NCBI RefSeq assembly: GCF_026914185.1
Contig: NC_070570.1
Span: forward strand, 930,001 to 994,000
Source: Puccinia triticina
Lineage: Eukaryota; Basidiomycota; Pucciniomycetes; Pucciniales; Pucciniaceae
Reading direction: 5' to 3'
Length of the DNA: 64,000 nt
Part shown: positions 12,290 through 23,429 of the stretch, in pieces
Layout of the letters: each line of letters opens with the position of its first letter
Position numbering within the stretch: the stretch's first letter is position 1
The notes under the pieces: model-generated
What the model was told of the DNA's origin: nothing
Database searches by the model: none
What the model saw: only the letters and a program-made list of their open reading frames with translations
Position numbers and translations under genes: made by a program

Positions 12290-15200
12290 TTAGAGGGAGG
12301 AAGACTGTCGGTAGACGAGTTTCTGGATCAGCAGATGGACCTGCGAAGGCGCCAGGACGCGCCCCTGGGCCTGGTCGAGCAGATCGTGCTCCGCGCAGTC
12401 TGGGGCTGGAGCCGCCGTCGAAGAAGACTGGTCGTCGTCGTTGACGAAGCTGAAATCGAATTCGAACTTGATCAAGCTGTAAAACCTGCGATACTTTTCG
12501 AGAATCTCTTCCTGCAAAAAACATCCCGAGAGGGTAAGTAAAATGAGTGGGGAGAAAGACAAAGGGGAGGGGGGGGGGGGGGTGTGGAGACGGACTTGGA
12601 GTGCAGGAAAGAGGACGTTGATGAGGTTGAAGTCGTGATGGTCGTCGTCATGGAAGTAGAGCGCGACGCGATTGAAGATGATGTTCAAGCCGAGCTGGAG
12701 GTCGTTGAAGAATGTCTGAGAGACGGCAAGCACGTTGCTCTGGGAGGCCCACTCCTGGTTACCCAGGTTGCGGTTCAGGGTACTGCCCCCTCCCGCGCCA
12801 CCACTGTCCAGAGGATCAGCGGACGGCTGAACCATCGAGGCCTCCAGGTTCAGATGGTTCTGACACTTCGTCAGGAACGGCTCGATCGAATTCGAGCAGA
12901 TCAAGGCGGACGACTTGAGGATGAATTGGTGGCAGATCGTCTTTAGCTTGAGGTCGACGTCCGACTTGCTGTCGATAGTCTTCGTGATTTGGGCGTCCAG
13001 CATGTCCAGATTGAGGTTGAGATGATGCTCGTCGACGGATAAAGGGTCCTGCTCTCTCTGAGACGAGTATCGCATCCGTTTCGAAAACTCGATCTGACTG
13101 TGGTTGAGGTTCTTCAGCTTATTCATCAAGGTGATCGGCTTGAAGATCAGCGAGTCTTTGAAGCTTGGGTTCAGGATCTCTTTCAAGACATCGGTGATCG
13201 GCCCGAGATCGACGGCCCGCTCGACTTGGACAACATCCAGGGTTCGGATCATTTCCTTGAGGATCAACAAATGTCTGATCACAAACAGCTCCCGATCGAT
13301 CGAATTCACTTGGATCTTCGAGCTCATTGCCGGAGTCGTCGAGCTGGCCTGGTGGCTCGTGACCGAGTTCATCATGTTGGAGGCTTTGATGATCGATTCC
13401 GAGCAAATGCCTACCGCCTCACCGGCGAAATCTTCAAAAATAGCATCCTGTTCATGTGTGGTTTGTTGTCAGTCACCCTTGGACGCATAGTTGGCAAAGT
13501 GTGCAACGAACATACATTGACATACGTATGCAGCCTTGATAGGACCCACAAGGTCTTCCTCAAGGTAGGATACCAATTTTCCTGGACACCTTCAGCCGGA
13601 AGCCTGGACTTAAGTGGTGCATGAGAATGCTCGACGAGTGGGGCGGGAGGATTGTTGGTACGCTTGGACTTTTGGCCACTCTGCTGACGTTTCTGGTCGG
13701 CCTTGATGAGCTTGTTAGGGTAATCAAGGTCTTCGTGTTTCGGCATATAGTTAGCCACTTCGGTTTGGATGATTGCTTGGGCGCGAAAGATCAGGCGGGT
13801 TTGGATGTCTTGAAGGATCGGCTTGAGGAGAGTTGAGAACTTGAATCGAGACTTGTCTGCTTCAATCAAGTTACTATCCATCGCAATCAACGCATTCGAG
13901 ATCGTCGCCAAATCACATAGCAGATCTAATTTCTGCTCATGCAGGATCTGAGGTCTCAATAAATCGTACAAATAATCGCACAGAGATTCTAGATAAACAC
14001 TGAATCACGATGAATGAATAAATATTGATTCTAGCATGTTTTTTTTTCTTCTCTCTTTTGGGAAAAAGAAACTCTTACAATAGCTCTTCTTCGCCAGTTT
14101 TTGGGAAAAATGACTTGAAGAGGTTCCATTCGGCCGTACACACCGATCTCATGTAATTGCATCCGGTGGTCGCCAGAGAGATGAGATCAGGGACCTGCTG
14201 ATGGGTGATCTGGATGCGGTTGATTTCGATCTTGATTCGGGCATGGAGTAATTGGCTTCTGGTTGAGACCCAGGTAGAGAAGAATTCACTCAGCAGTGCC
14301 CCATACTCGTCTCTGTCGAATAAATACCGTTTTTCGACCTGTGAAATCAGCGGACGCATTTCTTCTGATAAGGTCCAGAATTTCCCATAGAGCAACGTTT
14401 CTTCTATCTTGAGATTTGACGAGGATTGTTGGTTGATCTGCAGCTTCTCTTGCACCTGTCGGCTTAAGCTTTTCATTTGATTTGTGTAGTGCAGCTTGAT
14501 CAATGTCATCGAGCGCGTCAAACATTGCTGAAAGCGAACCAGATACAAGTCTGCATCCTTGAAATGCCGCTGAAAATACAAGGGAGCAGGAAGGTGAATC
14601 TCCGGAAATGGCGATAATCAAAAGTTTGGCTTGCACGTACATTTGATTTCATGAACTCTAGACAGACGTCGAGCCGCTCGATCATGGGCAAGAATTCTTG
14701 GCTGTTCACGATCTCCGCTTCGCCCGGTCTGCTGAGCACGCGCTGGGACTCGTCGAGCCGGCGGAAGTAAGCCAGCCGATCGCTGAGGGCGGTGGCGATG
14801 GATCCGAGTGCTTTCTGGTCGTCGAGCATGCCCTGACAGGACCGTTCGAGGCTCTTTGAGTTCTCATTGACGAATTTCCAGTTGGCCTCGATCTCGTTCA
14901 AGCAGGCCCGGCAGTCGTCGATGGCTTGATCGAGCAGGTCGCATGCATCAGAATAGGTGGACAGGACCGAGAGATGGTTGAGGTAGGCTGATTCAGAGTC
15001 GGCTTCGATCTGTGAGGAGATGGTTGAGAACCAGTCATTGAAGCGGTCGATGGATGAGATCGGCAGATGGTGCCTCTGTTCTGGAGGGATGAATTCGTGC
15101 TGTTTGGTCAGCCGTCGTAGCGAGGATGCGGGCGAGTTGGATCTGGTGGATGGCGGGCTCAGCTGGTGGTTGTGGGTGCTGAGCTGCTGGTTCCTGAGTG

Positions 15201-15360
15201 AGACTGAGGATGGCAAGGGCTTGTCGACTGTGGCCTTCTGGATCGAGTGGATCGACTGTTTCTCCAGGTCGGTCAGGGGCGAGAGTGAGTCCCAATGCTG
15301 GATGAGGCTCTGTTCCGAGCTGGCTTGCGGGTGGTGACGTGGTGGTTGTTGGGCGGACAT
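12290..15360 (-). CDS. COG3: Conserved oligomeric Golgi complex subunit 3 (Sec34 family)
   Basis: COG3 belongs to lobe A of the COG tethering complex, which acts in retrograde vesicle traffic within the Golgi. Five exons keep phase throughout: 15360-14641, 14569-14079, 13999-13516, 13447-12596, 12511-12290, giving 922 residues, normal for the family. Evidence of identity: an N-terminal helical Sec34 region with repeated Leu and a YFRRLDESQRVLSRPGEAE segment (residues about 180-200), YLVRFQQCLTRSMTLIK near residue 250, ESLCDYLYDLLRPQILHEQ near residue 408, and WVLSRLHTYVNDAIFEDF near the middle. The start ATG at 15360 is the first in frame and is followed by a Gln/His/Ser/Pro-rich leader. Exon 4 contains a Ser/Gly-rich insert. 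The last intron carries a run of about 15 G on the plus strand (near 12570). No damage is seen; the gene looks functional. Confidence 0.92.
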
Positions 15361-15490
15361 GGTGGGGTGCCAGGTGGGGTTCGCTCGGTTTTTATACCAG
15401 GGGAGTCCTCAACCGAATTCTCCATCCCCCGGCAAGCTGTCCGCCCCCGGCAGCCCCCGGCCGGGTGTTCAAAGTCTTTTCTCCCACAGC

Positions 15491-15686
15491 GGGGTTCACA
15501 CTAGAATTTTAAAAAACTTTATAGCCCATTTTAAGGGCTTCATGAACAAATTTGTAAAAAAATGTGGAAGTTGGTCTGATTGCCAAGGAACAGCCAAATC
15601 TGGACAGTTTTTGTTAAGAAAAAAAGTTGTTCATAAAGGCCTTAAAATGGGCTCTAAAGTTTTTTTAAAATTATATTGTGAACCCC
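15491..15686. mobile_element. Foldback MITE with long terminal inverted repeats
   Basis: The two ends are inverted copies of each other: GGGGTTCACA...AAAACTTTATAGCCCATTTT on the left and the matching AAAATGGGCTCTAAAGTTTT...TGTGAACCCC on the right. The arms are about 70 bp with a short loop. No clear target duplication was found. It lies about 130 bp upstream of the COG3 start. Confidence 0.8.
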
Positions 15687-15796
15687 ATACAAAAGAAAGT
15701 TATTATGCAGTGCAAAAAAATGAAAAGAACAGATGATGGCAGTAAAAACAGGGTTTTTCATGAACCAGGGCAGAAGTTCTGGAATCTTTTGAGATT

Positions 15797-16513
15797 TCAA
15801 CAGAAATTTTCTGTACACAGCCTGCTGGGTGGATATTTGACTTCCCAGGCCAAAGCCTCTGGTGAAGCATACTTTGACCAGGATGCCAAAGCTTTGGGGA
15901 AGGGTATATTATGATTAGGATTAAGTTGAAGTGGATAAACATGTGTGATTCCTGGAATTTGACCAAGTATGATAGGAGGGTTATCATTTGGAGGGCATAA
16001 CTGAGGGAAGCAAGCATAGCAGTTTTGTTGCATGAAGTGAAATACTGGGGTTTTATAGGCATTGGCCATAACTTGAAATGCATCCGGAGCTATCATCCAA
16101 TGGATTCTCTCACAAGGACTGCTTGAATCTATATTGATTGAGCTTAACAACCTCTCAACACTAACATATGGAAAGATTCCTGGTTGACTGTAAAACTCCA
16201 TCCGGTGTTTGATTTCTGCCACAAGCTCCTGGCGGATTTGCATGAATGAATCTTGACTTCTGCCGAGTCCAACAGCAGCTGCACAGTAACCACAGTTGCC
16301 ATCACTCTTCACATCAAACATCTTATCAACATGGGGCTGGATGAATTTTGGGAGCTCCTTGATGAGGTATCTCATTTCAGGGAGGTCGTTTGAATTGATA
16401 ATTGAATTCCTTATCTTGTGATAATCTCCCAAGGTAGGATAAAGAACAGAATTGGATGGCCAATTTTGATGAATTACTCTTTCAGATGTATCAAGAAATT
16501 GTTGATCAATCAT
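15797..16513 (-). CDS. OTU-type cysteine protease, free-standing copy
   Basis: OTU proteases usually remove ubiquitin from proteins. This intact 238-residue frame has the Cys box FDVKSDGNCGYCAAAVGLG (residues about 65-83, catalytic Cys in DGNC), a middle NPPIILG segment, and the His box ITHVYPLQL (residues about 190-198). It aligns from end to end, at low identity, with the OTU domain of the MULE pseudogene on the opposite strand (21.1-23.2 kb), sharing the spacing CPPN-NPPI-H and a C-terminal SW...PEA.AWE.KY segment. It is thus probably the protease part of another transposon-derived gene that lost its transposase. The ATG at 16513 is in frame, but an upstream exon cannot be excluded. Activity is unproven. 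Confidence 0.8.
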   Translation of the reverse strand: MIDQQFLDTSERVIHQNWPSNSVLYPTLGDYHKIRNSIINSNDLPEMRYLIKELPKFIQPHVDKMFDVKSDGNCGYCAAAVGLGRSQDSFMQIRQELVAEIKHRMEFYSQPGIFPYVSVERLLSSINIDSSSPCERIHWMIAPDAFQVMANAYKTPVFHFMQQNCYACFPQLCPPNDNPPIILGQIPGITHVYPLQLNPNHNIPFPKALASWSKYASPEALAWEVKYPPSRLCTENFC

Positions 16514-16724
16514 TGGTAGGGTTTTTTCTTGAACTTGAAGAATACAGAAATCATATTTGCTTCAGCTCACAATTTGTGATTTGGATTATACAGCAATTTA
16601 TTGGATAGTATAATTACCTTTCTTAATCTCCTCATGTTTTTCTTCATATCCTTGGTCTATTAATTTCAGTTTTATTTGCCATTGTAGTTTCCAGAAAGAA
16701 TAAATCATGGGTCTTGGAAAAACG

Positions 16725-17720
16725 ACTCCCAAGTTTTGGGAAAACGACTCCCATACGTCCGCGCGACCGTTTTTCAACCAGCGCTTGACGTCGACCTAGA
16801 CCCTTTTTTGGGAGTCGTCGACCCAAAAAAATTTGTTTTTGGGAGTCGTCCCCACTAATTTTTATGAATATTTTTATTATTTTTTTCTCGGGGGGTTTGG
16901 GAGTCGTTCACCCAAAACGAGTGCCCCCTGCGTTATTTTGGGAGTCGGCCGCGGGGGCCACAGAAGCCCCCAGGGAGTCGTGACGACTCCCCTTCGAGCC
17001 CCCCACCCATCACACAAGTCACACACCACAACCGCCACACCAACCGCCCAATCACCGCTCACCCGTCCACACCAACCGCCTGATCGATCCAATAATATGA
17101 TTAACCCAGCCGCCCCGGCCGCCGTCCAGGACCAGGACTCCCAGGTCCCTGTCGCCGCCATGGAGCACGCCAGGCCCCCTATGGCCGCCGTCGAGCTCGC
17201 CGACCCCCCTGTCGCCGCCATCCAGGACGCCAAGGCCCCAGTGCCTGGCGAGCACGCCAAGGAAACCCCAGCCGCAGGGTCAGGTAAGCTCCCTCCCCTG
17301 CCGACTCCCCCATCCAAAATGGAGGCACTGAGCCCCCAACACCCTTTTTCACACCCTCGATCCAGCTGCCAATGAAGACGCCGCCAAAGGCCCCACAAAC
17401 GGGTCTGGCATTGACACCGACTCCCTTGCAATCGCAGCCCAGGACCACGGAGCCACCCTGGCCATTCTAGACCCCCAAGGAGCCGTCCTAGCCAGCGGTG
17501 CTCAAGGTCTAGCCCCCGCCGACTCCCGTGATCAAGTTCTAGCCTCCGCCGACTCCCGTGACCCCGTCGGCTCCCCACGTCCCGCAGCCGCCGACTCCCA
17601 ACCTCCTGCAGCCGCCGACTCACAAACGGCAGCAGCCGACTCCCATTTAGCCACCGACTCCCATTCAGCCGCCGACTCCCATTCAGCCGCCAACTCCCAA
17701 ACCGCAGCCGCCGACTCCCA
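16725..17720. repeat. Cluster of GACTCCC / GGGAGTC motifs
   Basis: The heptamer GACTCCC or its complement occurs close to twenty times in one kilobase, first in both orientations in non-coding DNA (16725-17000), then mostly as GCCGACTCCCAT inside the coding part of the MULE gene, where it makes an ADSH/ADSQ peptide repeat. A second cluster of about ten fills the intron at 19870-20105. This density is seen nowhere else in the window. Confidence 0.75.
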
Positions 17721-19805
17721 GGCCATTGCCGCCGTCGAAGCCTGCATTCAGACGACTGAAGCCCTTCAAGACGTCACCCTAGACCCCCTCCTCCTTCAAA
17801 TTACTCAAGAAATTGCCAAAAAAAAACTAGAAAACGAAATCCACGAAGAAAATGAGGAAGAAGTAGTTGAAGATTATAGCTTAGATAATCCAGACAACAA
17901 GAAGACACTTGAGGAATATGTAGAGCTAGCCAGAGAAGAGAAAACAATAGAAGATTGTATTGTAATGTTAGAATTAGACAAAGATAATACTAACAATGAT
18001 CCAAACTCTGGAACAGTTCCAACTGAAAAAAACGCAGAAGAAATAGAGAAAATACTTGAGAAAATTGCTGAAGAGAGAACTGAGAAGGAGCTCAAAGAAA
18101 TGGAACTTGAGAATGAGAATCAACCGGATGATGAAGACTCAGTTAATGAAGAAGGGAAAGGACGATCTACGGCAACATTCCTGCGCCGCCAGCTGGAAAT
18201 TATGACGACGTTGAATTGGTTAAGGAGGCCATCCAAGAATTTGCTCGTGCGCATGGCTATGGGATATTGGTCAAACGCTCTGTTCCTGGAAAGAGTGTCC
18301 ATTTTAAATGTGTCAGGTCTGTTATTTCCCACTTCTTTTTCATTCTTCTGTTAGTATTGACTGACATTAAATCCACATTGAAATGATACAGAGGAGGTGA
18401 TCCTGCGAAAAACAAACGTAAAGGTGATACTCGTGAAAATATATCATCTCAATTGATTGGCTGTCCGTTCGCCGCTGCCGTATACAACCAGAAGAAGAAG
18501 GGCCACTGGAAATTCACAGTCTCCAACTCGACTCATAATCACCGCCCCACCGCCGCCGTTGCCCACACTGTTCACCGTAAGCTCAGCGACACTCTCTACG
18601 AAGAAATGAAAAGACTTGGTGAGGCCGGATTGTGACCGGCACAAATACTTGAATGCCTCAAGAAGCTGCACCCTGACGAGACAATCCTGGCCACAATTAA
18701 TACGATTTACTCAGCACAAAAGCGGGCTGCGCAAGAGATGTTGCAAGGAATCAGTCCCATCATTCACCTGAATGAAATTCTGGCTGGAACCTATTTCACG
18801 ACTATGACAAAGGTCAACAAATCTGGCGAGCTCAAGGGCCTTTTTTTCTGCCATTCCCTCTCTGTGAAGCTTCTCCATCAGTACCATTCAATCCTTTTCC
18901 TCGACGGTACGTACAAGACAAATAAGTATTGGATGCCTCTCCTCCACATCACTGGTGTCACTGGAGCCAACAAGTCTTTCAGTTTGGCATTCTGCTTTCT
19001 TGCCAAAGAGACACAAGATTATTACGACTGGGCGCTCAAATCCCTCCTGACTGTTTTCACCTCAAACAAGATTCCCCTTCCTGCTGTTGTTCTGACCAAC
19101 CGAGAAGAAGCTCTCATCTCCTCTCTCCAGTCCAATTTTCCCAATTCGACCCACATGCTTTGCACTTGGCACATACAGAAGAACTTGGTCTCCAATGGCG
19201 CGAAACACATCAAGAACAAGGCAAAGGAGTTCGAAATGCTTCAACACTGGAGCAACTTAATCAAGATGACTAGTCCTGGCGATTTCCGTTCAAGCTTCAG
19301 TCGGTTTTGCGCAAAATACAGCGAAGCTTTTGGAGATTATATGATTGAGACATGGCTTCCGGTGTGTGAAAAGTATGCTAACGCTTGGACAAAGGATATA
19401 CCTCATTTCGACCATCGGACGACGTCTCGAATTGAATCATTGCATGCTTTTATCAAATCTTATCTCCTGGGCCCCAACAATTCTTTTGCCGCCGTCATCA
19501 AGTTAATCACGAATGCGCTTGAAGCTCAATCCCACGAAATCTCCGCGGCGCATCACAAGGAGAAGATTAGAAGCCTTTGATCAATAGGGAAGATTTTCTT
19601 GCTCTGTCACGGCCGGATCACCCACTTTGCTCTCCGGAAGGCGCAGGATAATCTCAGAGCAAGTGTTGACCTGGAGAATTGGCACAGGTGCAACGGGTGT
19701 TACGAAAACCGGATGGGAATTCCCTGTAAGCATACACTCCGGCAGCGCGCAATGGATGGCGAGAAGATACTTCCCGAGGATTTTCATGTCCAGTGGCACA
19801 TGAAG

Positions 19806-20209
19806 GTAAGATCTGGGTCTTTTTTTATCTTTTTGTCATGTGGGGGGGGCCTTGGATGGCCGGTTTTTGTGGACGACTCCCATTTTTCCTATGACAACTC
19901 CCGTTTCTCCGCGGACGACTCCCATTTCTCGGCAGACGACTCCCATTTTTTTCCAACGACTCCCTTTTACCCCTGCGCGCACCAGGGACAGGAACGACTC
20001 CCATTTTCCGTCCGTGCGGCCTGCCAATTGGGATAACAACTCCCAACAACTCCCAAATCCCCCAGCCGCGGAGCCTCGATTGGAAGAACGACTCCCGCCG
20101 ACTCCCATTTGTCCGGCCATTGCCACCGCCCCTCTGCCACCCCTCCCTCCAATTTTTAACCTCCCCTGCGCCATTCCCTTACTAATTGGAGTCTTTTCAT
20201 TCTCCCCAG
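19806..20209 (+). other. 404-bp intron of the MULE gene filled with GACTCCC motifs
   Basis: Bounded by GTAAGAT and TCTCCCCAG; removal joins an HMK codon run to DFHALG in phase 0. Between 19870 and 20105 it holds about ten (C)GACTCCCATTT-like words. Confidence 0.75.
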
Positions 20210-21646
20210 GATTTCCATGCTCTTGGCACCAACACTGATCTCACCCAAATCGAGCAAGTCGACCGGATCCGCAAAAGGCTCCTGCAGATGAATCCCGCGC
20301 AGATGGCGGCCCAGTTACAAGCTATCAACAGCCTATTGGAAGGATCTGGAACCGTCGTGACAATCCAGGAACCAACACAAGCTCAGACCACCCGTGGATG
20401 TCCAAAAGGCGCGCCAAACAAACCGAAAACTATGAAAAGGGACCCCTCCGCCTTCGAACACGTTGAAAATAAAAGGAAGAATGAAGAAGGAGCAATGATG
20501 AAGTCCAAGAAACAGAGGCTAGCGGAAACCAGAAAAGCGGAGAAGGAAGAAATGAAACAAATGAAGAAAGAAGAGAAGGAGCAACAAAAAAGGAAGAAAG
20601 AAGAGGAGAAGAACAAACCAGCGCCCAAGAAGAGGAAACTCCCGGCACAAAAGTCAAAGACCGCCAAGAAAGTCGCTCAGTCTCCTTCTCCAACTCCTTC
20701 TCCGTCGCCGTCTCCATCACCACCACCCTCCTCACCTGCGCTTCCTCCTCCTCCGCCGCCGAAAGCCCAAGTCCCAACAAAGCGCTTCAAACCGGTCCGC
20801 GTCGCACCTAAGAAGCCAGCTTCCTCTTCCCCTCCTGTGAACTCCGCCTCGTCTGCCGCCGCCCCTCCGCAGCAATGTACGTCCCGCGCCGCTGGGAAGA
20901 TGCGAGCTCCGCCTTCCCCTTCCCCTCCTTTGCAATCAACCTTGTCTGCCCCCGCGCCACCGCTAAGAATCCAGCACCACCTTCCGCTCCTGCTCAATCA
21001 ACCTCGTCTGCCCCCGCCCCTCCGCCAAAATCTAGCCGGGTACCTCCGCCGCGAGCCGCGCGAGCCACGCGAGTCCCTCCACCGCCAACAGCTCCAGTCC
21101 CTCCACCACCAACAGCACCAGTCCCCCCACCCCCATCCGAAGAACCAGTTGACCGACTGAATTGGCTCAATCAACTCCCAGTCATCATCAGATCCTCGGT
21201 CAAGCGGATACTTGATGTCGAGTCAGATGGCCATTGTGGATTCCGCGCGGTGGCATGGTGCTTGGGGAATGGTCAGGGCGCTTGGAGTGCAGTCCGAGAA
21301 GCTCTAGCCGACGAAATCAGCAAACGAGGCGAGTGGTACGTGAAGTTGGGACATTTTCACAACATCAAGTCGGCTCTGGCCAGAATAAACTTTTCCGGTA
21401 CCAAAGGTTGCGGCAGCGGTGGGCAGATACGTTACTTTACATTACGGCAGTGAAATTGGATAACGTAACATCTTTTTAGTTATCCAAATTGGCCAGTTTG
21501 GTAACGTACAAAATTTGGGCAGTAAAGTAACTTTTTTTTCAACCTGATTTTTTATGTTTTTGGTAACGTAACTTTTTTGATATGGGGCTTTTTGTAAAGG
21601 GGGTTGAGATTATTGAGAAAAAGAGAGAGTTGGTATTGTGTCTTTA

Positions 21647-22477
21647 CACTGCGGGCATCTTGCTGTTGCTGCGGGCCGCAGCGACATCATGACGCTGCAT
21701 ATCAGAATGCAGAGTCAGCTGCAGCGACATCTGGCCGGCTGATTGATTTGCCTTTGGACAGCCGGCCACCAATACATAACAACCTCTCGATGACCGGTCC
21801 TTGTGCCGGCCATCAAGAGGATTATAACACACTCCTCTCACTCCTCTCGGTGACCAGCTCATGGACCGGTCATTGGGAGGAGTCCACACTCCTCTTGATG
21901 CCAGCACACACTGGCGTCAAGAGGAGTACAGACACCTCTCGATGGCCGGCACAACAACCGGTCACCGAGAGGAGTACGCACTCCTCTCAATGGCTGGCCC
22001 AAGGCCCGGTCATCGGGAGGAGTACATACACACTTCCCTTGATGAACGGCACAGACCGGGCATCGAGGTGCATGTACTCCTCTCGACGCCGGCCTGTGTT
22101 GGCATTGAGAGGAGTATGGATTCCTCCTCCCGATGACCGGTCCTTGTGCTGGTCATCGAGAGGAGTGTGGACTCCTCCTCCCAATGACCAGTCGTTATGC
22201 TGGTCATTGAGAGGAGTGTGGACAACTCTCAATGGCCGGCACAAGGACTCCTCCTGATGGCCGGTCCTTGGGCCAGCCATCGAGAGGAGTGCGTACTCCT
22301 CTTGGTGACCGGTCGTTGTGCCAGCCATCGAGAGGTGCGTTGTGTGTACATACCCCGGTGGCCGGCTGTCCATCAGACAGCCAAGTGTTGCTGCATTACT
22401 TGTTGCGCGGGGTTCGAATCCCCACTGAATCGTCAGATGTTGCTGCGGTCCGCAGCAACATCAAGATGCCCGCAGTG
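21647..22477. mobile_element. PIF/Harbinger-type MITE nested in the hAT element
   Basis: Terminal inverted repeats of about 40 bp begin CACTGCGGGCATCTTG and end CAAGATGCCCGCAGTG, flanked by TTA on both sides (21644-21646 and 22478-22480), the PIF/Harbinger duplication. The interior is a hairpin array (21780-22345) plus a short tRNA-like B box near 22421. No coding sequence. Confidence 0.8.
21780..22345. repeat. Hairpin array A (CTCTCGATGACCGG family)
   Basis: About ten imperfect palindromic units such as CTCTCAATGGCCGGC...GCCGGTCATCGAGAGGAGT, separated by ACTC-rich spacers. Each unit can pair with itself. The open frames across it are by-products of the repeat period and are not genes. Confidence 0.85.
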
Positions 22478-22560
22478 TTAGCTTATTGGTTAAGGCTTGC
22501 CTCTCTGAGGTTAGTGATGTTCAAAGTTGTGGGTTCAACCCTCACTCTGAACAACTTTTA
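22421..22560 (+). repeat. tRNA-derived (SINE-like) sequences
   Basis: At 22476-22560 an A-box-like TAGCTTATTGGTTAAGG is followed about 42 bases later by the B-box-like GGGTTCAACCC and then a TTTT run. A separate exact B box, GGTTCGAATCC, is at 22421-22431, inside the PIF-type MITE. Neither folds into an obvious complete tRNA, so these are tRNA-derived promoter remnants rather than tRNA genes. Confidence 0.5.
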
Positions 22561-23429
22561 ATCTGGCTTCCTGGCAGCATACTGAGTTTATGTGGTTGTT
22601 TAGTGTCAACTTGAGCAAACATCTCGCTCATATTGATAAAAACAACCACAAATCAGGGCCTTTACCAGAAAGTTACACCAAAGTTACCCAAATCTGGGGA
22701 AAAATGTAACATAACTGGTTTTGTTCAAAATAACCAGGGAACGTAACTAGATAAAATGGAGCCCATTTTCTGCAGGAGATATCGTAACTCCAAATTAGAT
22801 ATCTGTAACTAGCAGATAACGTAACTGTAAAGGTTACGTTACCCTCAGAGTTATCCATTTGGAGAACGTATCTGCCCACCGCTGGTTGCGGTATGGCTCA
22901 TTGGATGGCGATGCCCTCCTCCGGCAAAGCACTGGCCAACACTTTCCAATGGCCAGTTTTTTATTTCACTGAAGAGTGGTCTCAAACTTTCCTTCCCTCC
23001 TTCTGCCCTCCTAACCAAAACCCCCCGATCTTCTTGGCTTTCATCCGGCGACTCAATCACTTTGTGGCTCTAGAACTATCCTCCCCTGACGTCTTCCCTG
23101 CCCCTTCCCTACAAAAGAGCTGGAAGCTAAATGCCAACCCAGAGGCACGAGGTTGGGAGGCAAGATACTCTGATTGTTTTGCTCAAACAGGTGGAAGAAA
23201 GATCCTCTTTCCTGATAAGAGTGGTAAATTTTACTAGTATTTCCATTTGTAGTTTTCATGTATTGGTGGTTGTTCTAGTCTTTTTTGAATAAATATTGTT
23301 ATTATTCCTCTCTAGTATTTTTTGAATAAACACTTTTTATATTTTCTTGTCCTCATTATTTCTGGCAGCTCTGAGAGTTTGTGTCATCAAACATGAGGTA
23401 CAAACTGTGCGCTGGTAGGGAGCATGTCT

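Larger units (their letters stand above)
21414..22883. mobile_element. Non-autonomous hAT-type element inserted in the MULE OTU domain
   Basis: Ends are CAGCGGTGGGCAGATACG and CGTATCTGCCCACCGCT. CAG(N)GGTGGGC ends are typical of hAT elements. The 8 bases GGTTGCGG occur on both sides (21406-21413 and 22884-22891), the hAT target duplication length; deleting the element with one copy restores the OTU reading frame (KGCGMAHWM). It carries no transposase frame. Its ends contain a GTAACGTTAC-like repeated word, and its middle is occupied by another element (21647-22477). Confidence 0.88.
17097..23237 (+). pseudogene. MULE (Mutator-like) transposase fused to an OTU protease domain, multiply broken
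   Basis: Exons read by eye: 17097-17283, 17366-18315, 18392-19805 and 20210 to 23237. Order: a repetitive Ala/Asp/Ser N-terminus, an acidic coiled region, a FAR1-like DNA-binding region (VHFKCV, IGCPFAA, THNHRP), the MULE catalytic core (LDGTYKTNKYW near 18903; HMLCTWHIQKN near 19153; SRIESLHAF near 19426), a SWIM-type zinc finger (CNGCYENRMGIPCKH near 19690), a Lys-rich then Pro-rich linker, and an OTU domain (Cys box DVESDGHCGFRAVAW; His box NHFVALEL). Damage: a frame change near 18160, TGA 18633-18635, TGA 19578-19580, a frame change near 20950, and a 1,470-bp insertion inside the OTU domain. The residue expected to be the second catalytic Asp reads Asn (VLTNRE, near 19097). Terminal inverted repeats of the element were not found. 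Confidence 0.85.

Noticed and set aside
22479..22545. Complete tRNA gene
   Set aside because: A and B boxes are recognisable, but no acceptor stem or normal anticodon arm can be drawn.
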